DNA of 64,000 nucleotides, from contig NZ_JAUYZJ010000023.1 in assembly GCF_030700285.1 (NCBI RefSeq), forward strand, positions 1 through 64,000, in the 5' to 3' direction. Below, one piece after another: positions 62,576 through 64,000 of the stretch; positions within the stretch are counted from its first letter, which is position 1, and each line of letters begins with the position of its first letter. Origin of the DNA: Methylobacterium sp. NEAU K (GTDB taxonomy: Bacteria > Pseudomonadota > Alphaproteobacteria > Rhizobiales > Beijerinckiaceae). The notes below the pieces were generated by a model, which saw only the letters and a program-made list of their open reading frames with translations, did not search any database and was not told the DNA's origin. Both the position numbers and the translations under genes were made by a program.

Positions 62576-63439
62576 TCAGGGCCCGGCGCCCAGGAACCGG
62601 GCCGCCGCCGTCGAGAATTCCGGGGTCCGCAAATATCCGTAGGACTTGTGGCGGTTCTCGGCGCCGTCCGGCCTCCGGTAGGCGTTGATCACCGGCACGT
62701 CCCGGACCCGCACCCTCGACGCGTTCGGCGCGTAGATCTCGCCGAGGTCGTCGCCCACCGTGGCGATGTCCTGGCGGTCCATCAGGTTGGTCCAGGCCGT
62801 CAGCGCGGCCGGCACGCGCAGGTCGCCGTGCTCGGCCGCGAGCTTCAGCTTCAGCTCGGCGAGGCCCAGCGGCGCGCCCAGGGTGACCAGGGCGCAGCGG
62901 GGCAGGGGTGTCCCCTCCGCCTCGGCCGCCCGGAGCACGTCGTACGCGATCAGGCCGCCCATCGAGTGCGCGGCGATCAGCACGTCGGATCCGGCGGCCT
63001 CCAACAGCGCCGCCCGCAGGCGCGCGCGGGCGGCGGCCCGGAAGCCCGCGTCCTCGTAGTAGCCCCAGAGATCGTCGAGGCGGTGTTCCAGAATCAGGTC
63101 GTCGACCGGGGTCAGCCCGGCAGCCTCCTGCAGGTGCGAGAGGCCGCGGTAGATCCGGTCGGTGAGCGTCGGCGCGGGGCGGTCGGGATCGCCCGCCGGA
63201 GAGGGGAACGGGCCGGTGCCGTCGTCGGGACGATAGGGCTCGCGGTTGAGCCCCCCGGCCAGCGGCTCCGGGTAGCGCAGGTCCGCCCAGTAGACGAACG
63301 AGAAGGCCAGCTCGGGCGCCGGGCGCCCGAGGTTGCGCCCCAGGCCCTCCCGGATCGCCGCGCGCCACCAGGCGGCCTTCTCGTCCCGGGGCGGCTTGTT
63401 GGCCAGCCCGTGGATGCCGATGAGTGTCGTCCGGCCCAG
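62576..63439 (-). CDS. Alpha/beta hydrolase with probable CTG start
   Basis: Hydrolase of about 287 residues. The N-terminus LIGIHGLANKP is the oxyanion-strand region, AHSMGGLIAYDVL the serine elbow (near residue 154) and LVTLGAPLGLAEL the following strand. The frame is open from a TGA near 63535 but contains no ATG or GTG before 63004, which lies just before the serine elbow and would delete half the fold. A CTG at 63439 has GGAGGAG six bases upstream and begins directly before the conserved GRTTLIGIHG. It is therefore taken as the start. Likely a lipase/esterase-type serine hydrolase; substrate unknown. Confidence 0.75.
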   Translation of the reverse strand: MGRTTLIGIHGLANKPPRDEKAAWWRAAIREGLGRNLGRPAPELAFSFVYWADLRYPEPLAGGLNREPYRPDDGTGPFPSPAGDPDRPAPTLTDRIYRGLSHLQEAAGLTPVDDLILEHRLDDLWGYYEDAGFRAAARARLRAALLEAAGSDVLIAAHSMGGLIAYDVLRAAEAEGTPLPRCALVTLGAPLGLAELKLKLAAEHGDLRVPAALTAWTNLMDRQDIATVGDDLGEIYAPNASRVRVRDVPVINAYRRPDGAENRHKSYGYLRTPEFSTAAARFLGAGP

Positions 63440-63559
63440 TGCCCGCTCCTCCCGGACCGGCGATTCCGCCGGCCTGACGAGGTAGGGCCGGCCTTTCCTA
63501 AAGACACTGCGGCGAATTCCGCGCCGCCGTCACGCGGCTTCGCGGAACCGGCGCCGCGA

Positions 63560-64000
63560 TCAGTCGAACAGGCTGGAGACGCTGGCCTCCGTGGCGGTCC
63601 GCCCGATCGCCTCGCCGAGCAGGGGCGCGATGGTCGCCACCCGGATGTTGCGGGCGAGCTTGACCGCCTGGGTCGGCTGGATCGAATCGGTGATCACCAG
63701 TTCCTTCATCCGCGAGGCGGCGATGCGCGAGACCGCGCCCCCCGAGAGCACGCCGTGCGTGATGTAGGCGGACACGTCCCGGGCGCCGGCGTTGAGCAGC
63801 GCCTCGGCGGCGTTGACCAGGGTGCCGCCCGAATCGACGATGTCGTCGACCAGGATGCAGGAGCGGCCCTCGACCTCGCCGATGATGTTCATCACCTCGG
63901 ACTCGCCTGGGCGCTCGCGGCGCTTGTCGACGATGGCGAGCGGGCAGTCGATGCGCTTGGCGATGGCGCGGGCGCGCACGACGCCGCCGACGTCCGGCGA
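63560..64000 (-). CDS. prs: Ribose-phosphate pyrophosphokinase, N-terminus beyond window
   Basis: C-terminal 146 residues of PRPP synthetase, which makes PRPP from ribose 5-phosphate and ATP. The visible part begins SPDVGGVVRARAIAK, holds the PRPP-binding loop CILVDDIVDSGGTL and the flexible region KRRERPGES, and ends normally at SSLFD. The frame continues to the right edge, so only the N-terminal half is missing. It is followed by the hydrolase gene, 120 bases away, on the same strand. Confidence 0.96.
   Translation of the reverse strand, partial: SPDVGGVVRARAIAKRIDCPLAIVDKRRERPGESEVMNIIGEVEGRSCILVDDIVDSGGTLVNAAEALLNAGARDVSAYITHGVLSGGAVSRIAASRMKELVITDSIQPTQAVKLARNIRVATIAPLLGEAIGRTATEASVSSLFD

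Overview
The window is 64 kb of GC-rich alphaproteobacterial chromosome. The gene set (class I lysyl-tRNA synthetase, TrcR/DUF1013, an IalB-family protein, HspQ, DUF4424, a Tlde1/DUF2778 protein, the gene order sdhE - small ORF - mfd) points to the Hyphomicrobiales. The protein sequences look like Methylobacterium or Methylorubrum; that genus call is an inference, since no methylotrophy marker lies in the window. There is no prophage, insertion sequence, CRISPR array, rRNA or convincing tRNA. Genes are densely packed on both strands, and AT-rich DNA is confined to two short islands (about 2040-2175 and 57040-57200).

Left third (1-24.8 kb): a chemoreceptor cut by the left edge; a KDG-type sugar kinase; a DUF502 membrane protein; RecG helicase; a fluoroacetate-dehalogenase-like hydrolase with an altered halide site; a UbiH-type flavin hydroxylase; a pair of apparently degenerate proteins (AMP-ligase-like and receiver-like); an IalB-family secreted protein; a DUF4424 gene broken by an in-frame stop; HspQ; two divergent DJ-1-fold genes (isonitrile-hydratase-like enzyme and AraC/GlxA regulator); a malyl-CoA-lyase-like protein; a Tlde1-domain protein next to an AmpG-like permease; then mfd, a small gene and sdhE.

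Middle (24.9-42.3 kb): quinone oxidoreductase with nicotinamidase, two small proteins, DNA polymerase IV, RimO, the overlapping folate operon pabB-pabA-pabC with a DoxX gene, a YciF-like protein, MazG, a membrane glycosyltransferase with a GspE-N-like N-terminus, a solute-binding protein, a RelE/ParE-type toxin-antitoxin pair, class I LysRS and a flavin-nucleotide-binding protein.

Right third (42.4-64 kb): the most distinctive locus runs from 42446 to 50601. Three tightly coupled minus-strand genes (DUF2126 transglutaminase, a circularly permuted ATP-grasp fused to alpha-E, and a second transglutaminase) face a divergent zinc-ribbon metallopeptidase. Comparative genomics has proposed that this set makes and processes a peptide or peptide tag, but the chemistry is unknown. 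It is followed by divergent mntR and mntH with a clear MntR box, a ThDP enzyme with a flavoprotein, a LysR regulator, an HD-GYP response regulator, an acetylpolyamine amidohydrolase, an MFS permease, TrcR, an alpha/beta hydrolase that appears to start at CTG, and the C-terminal part of PRPP synthetase at the right edge.
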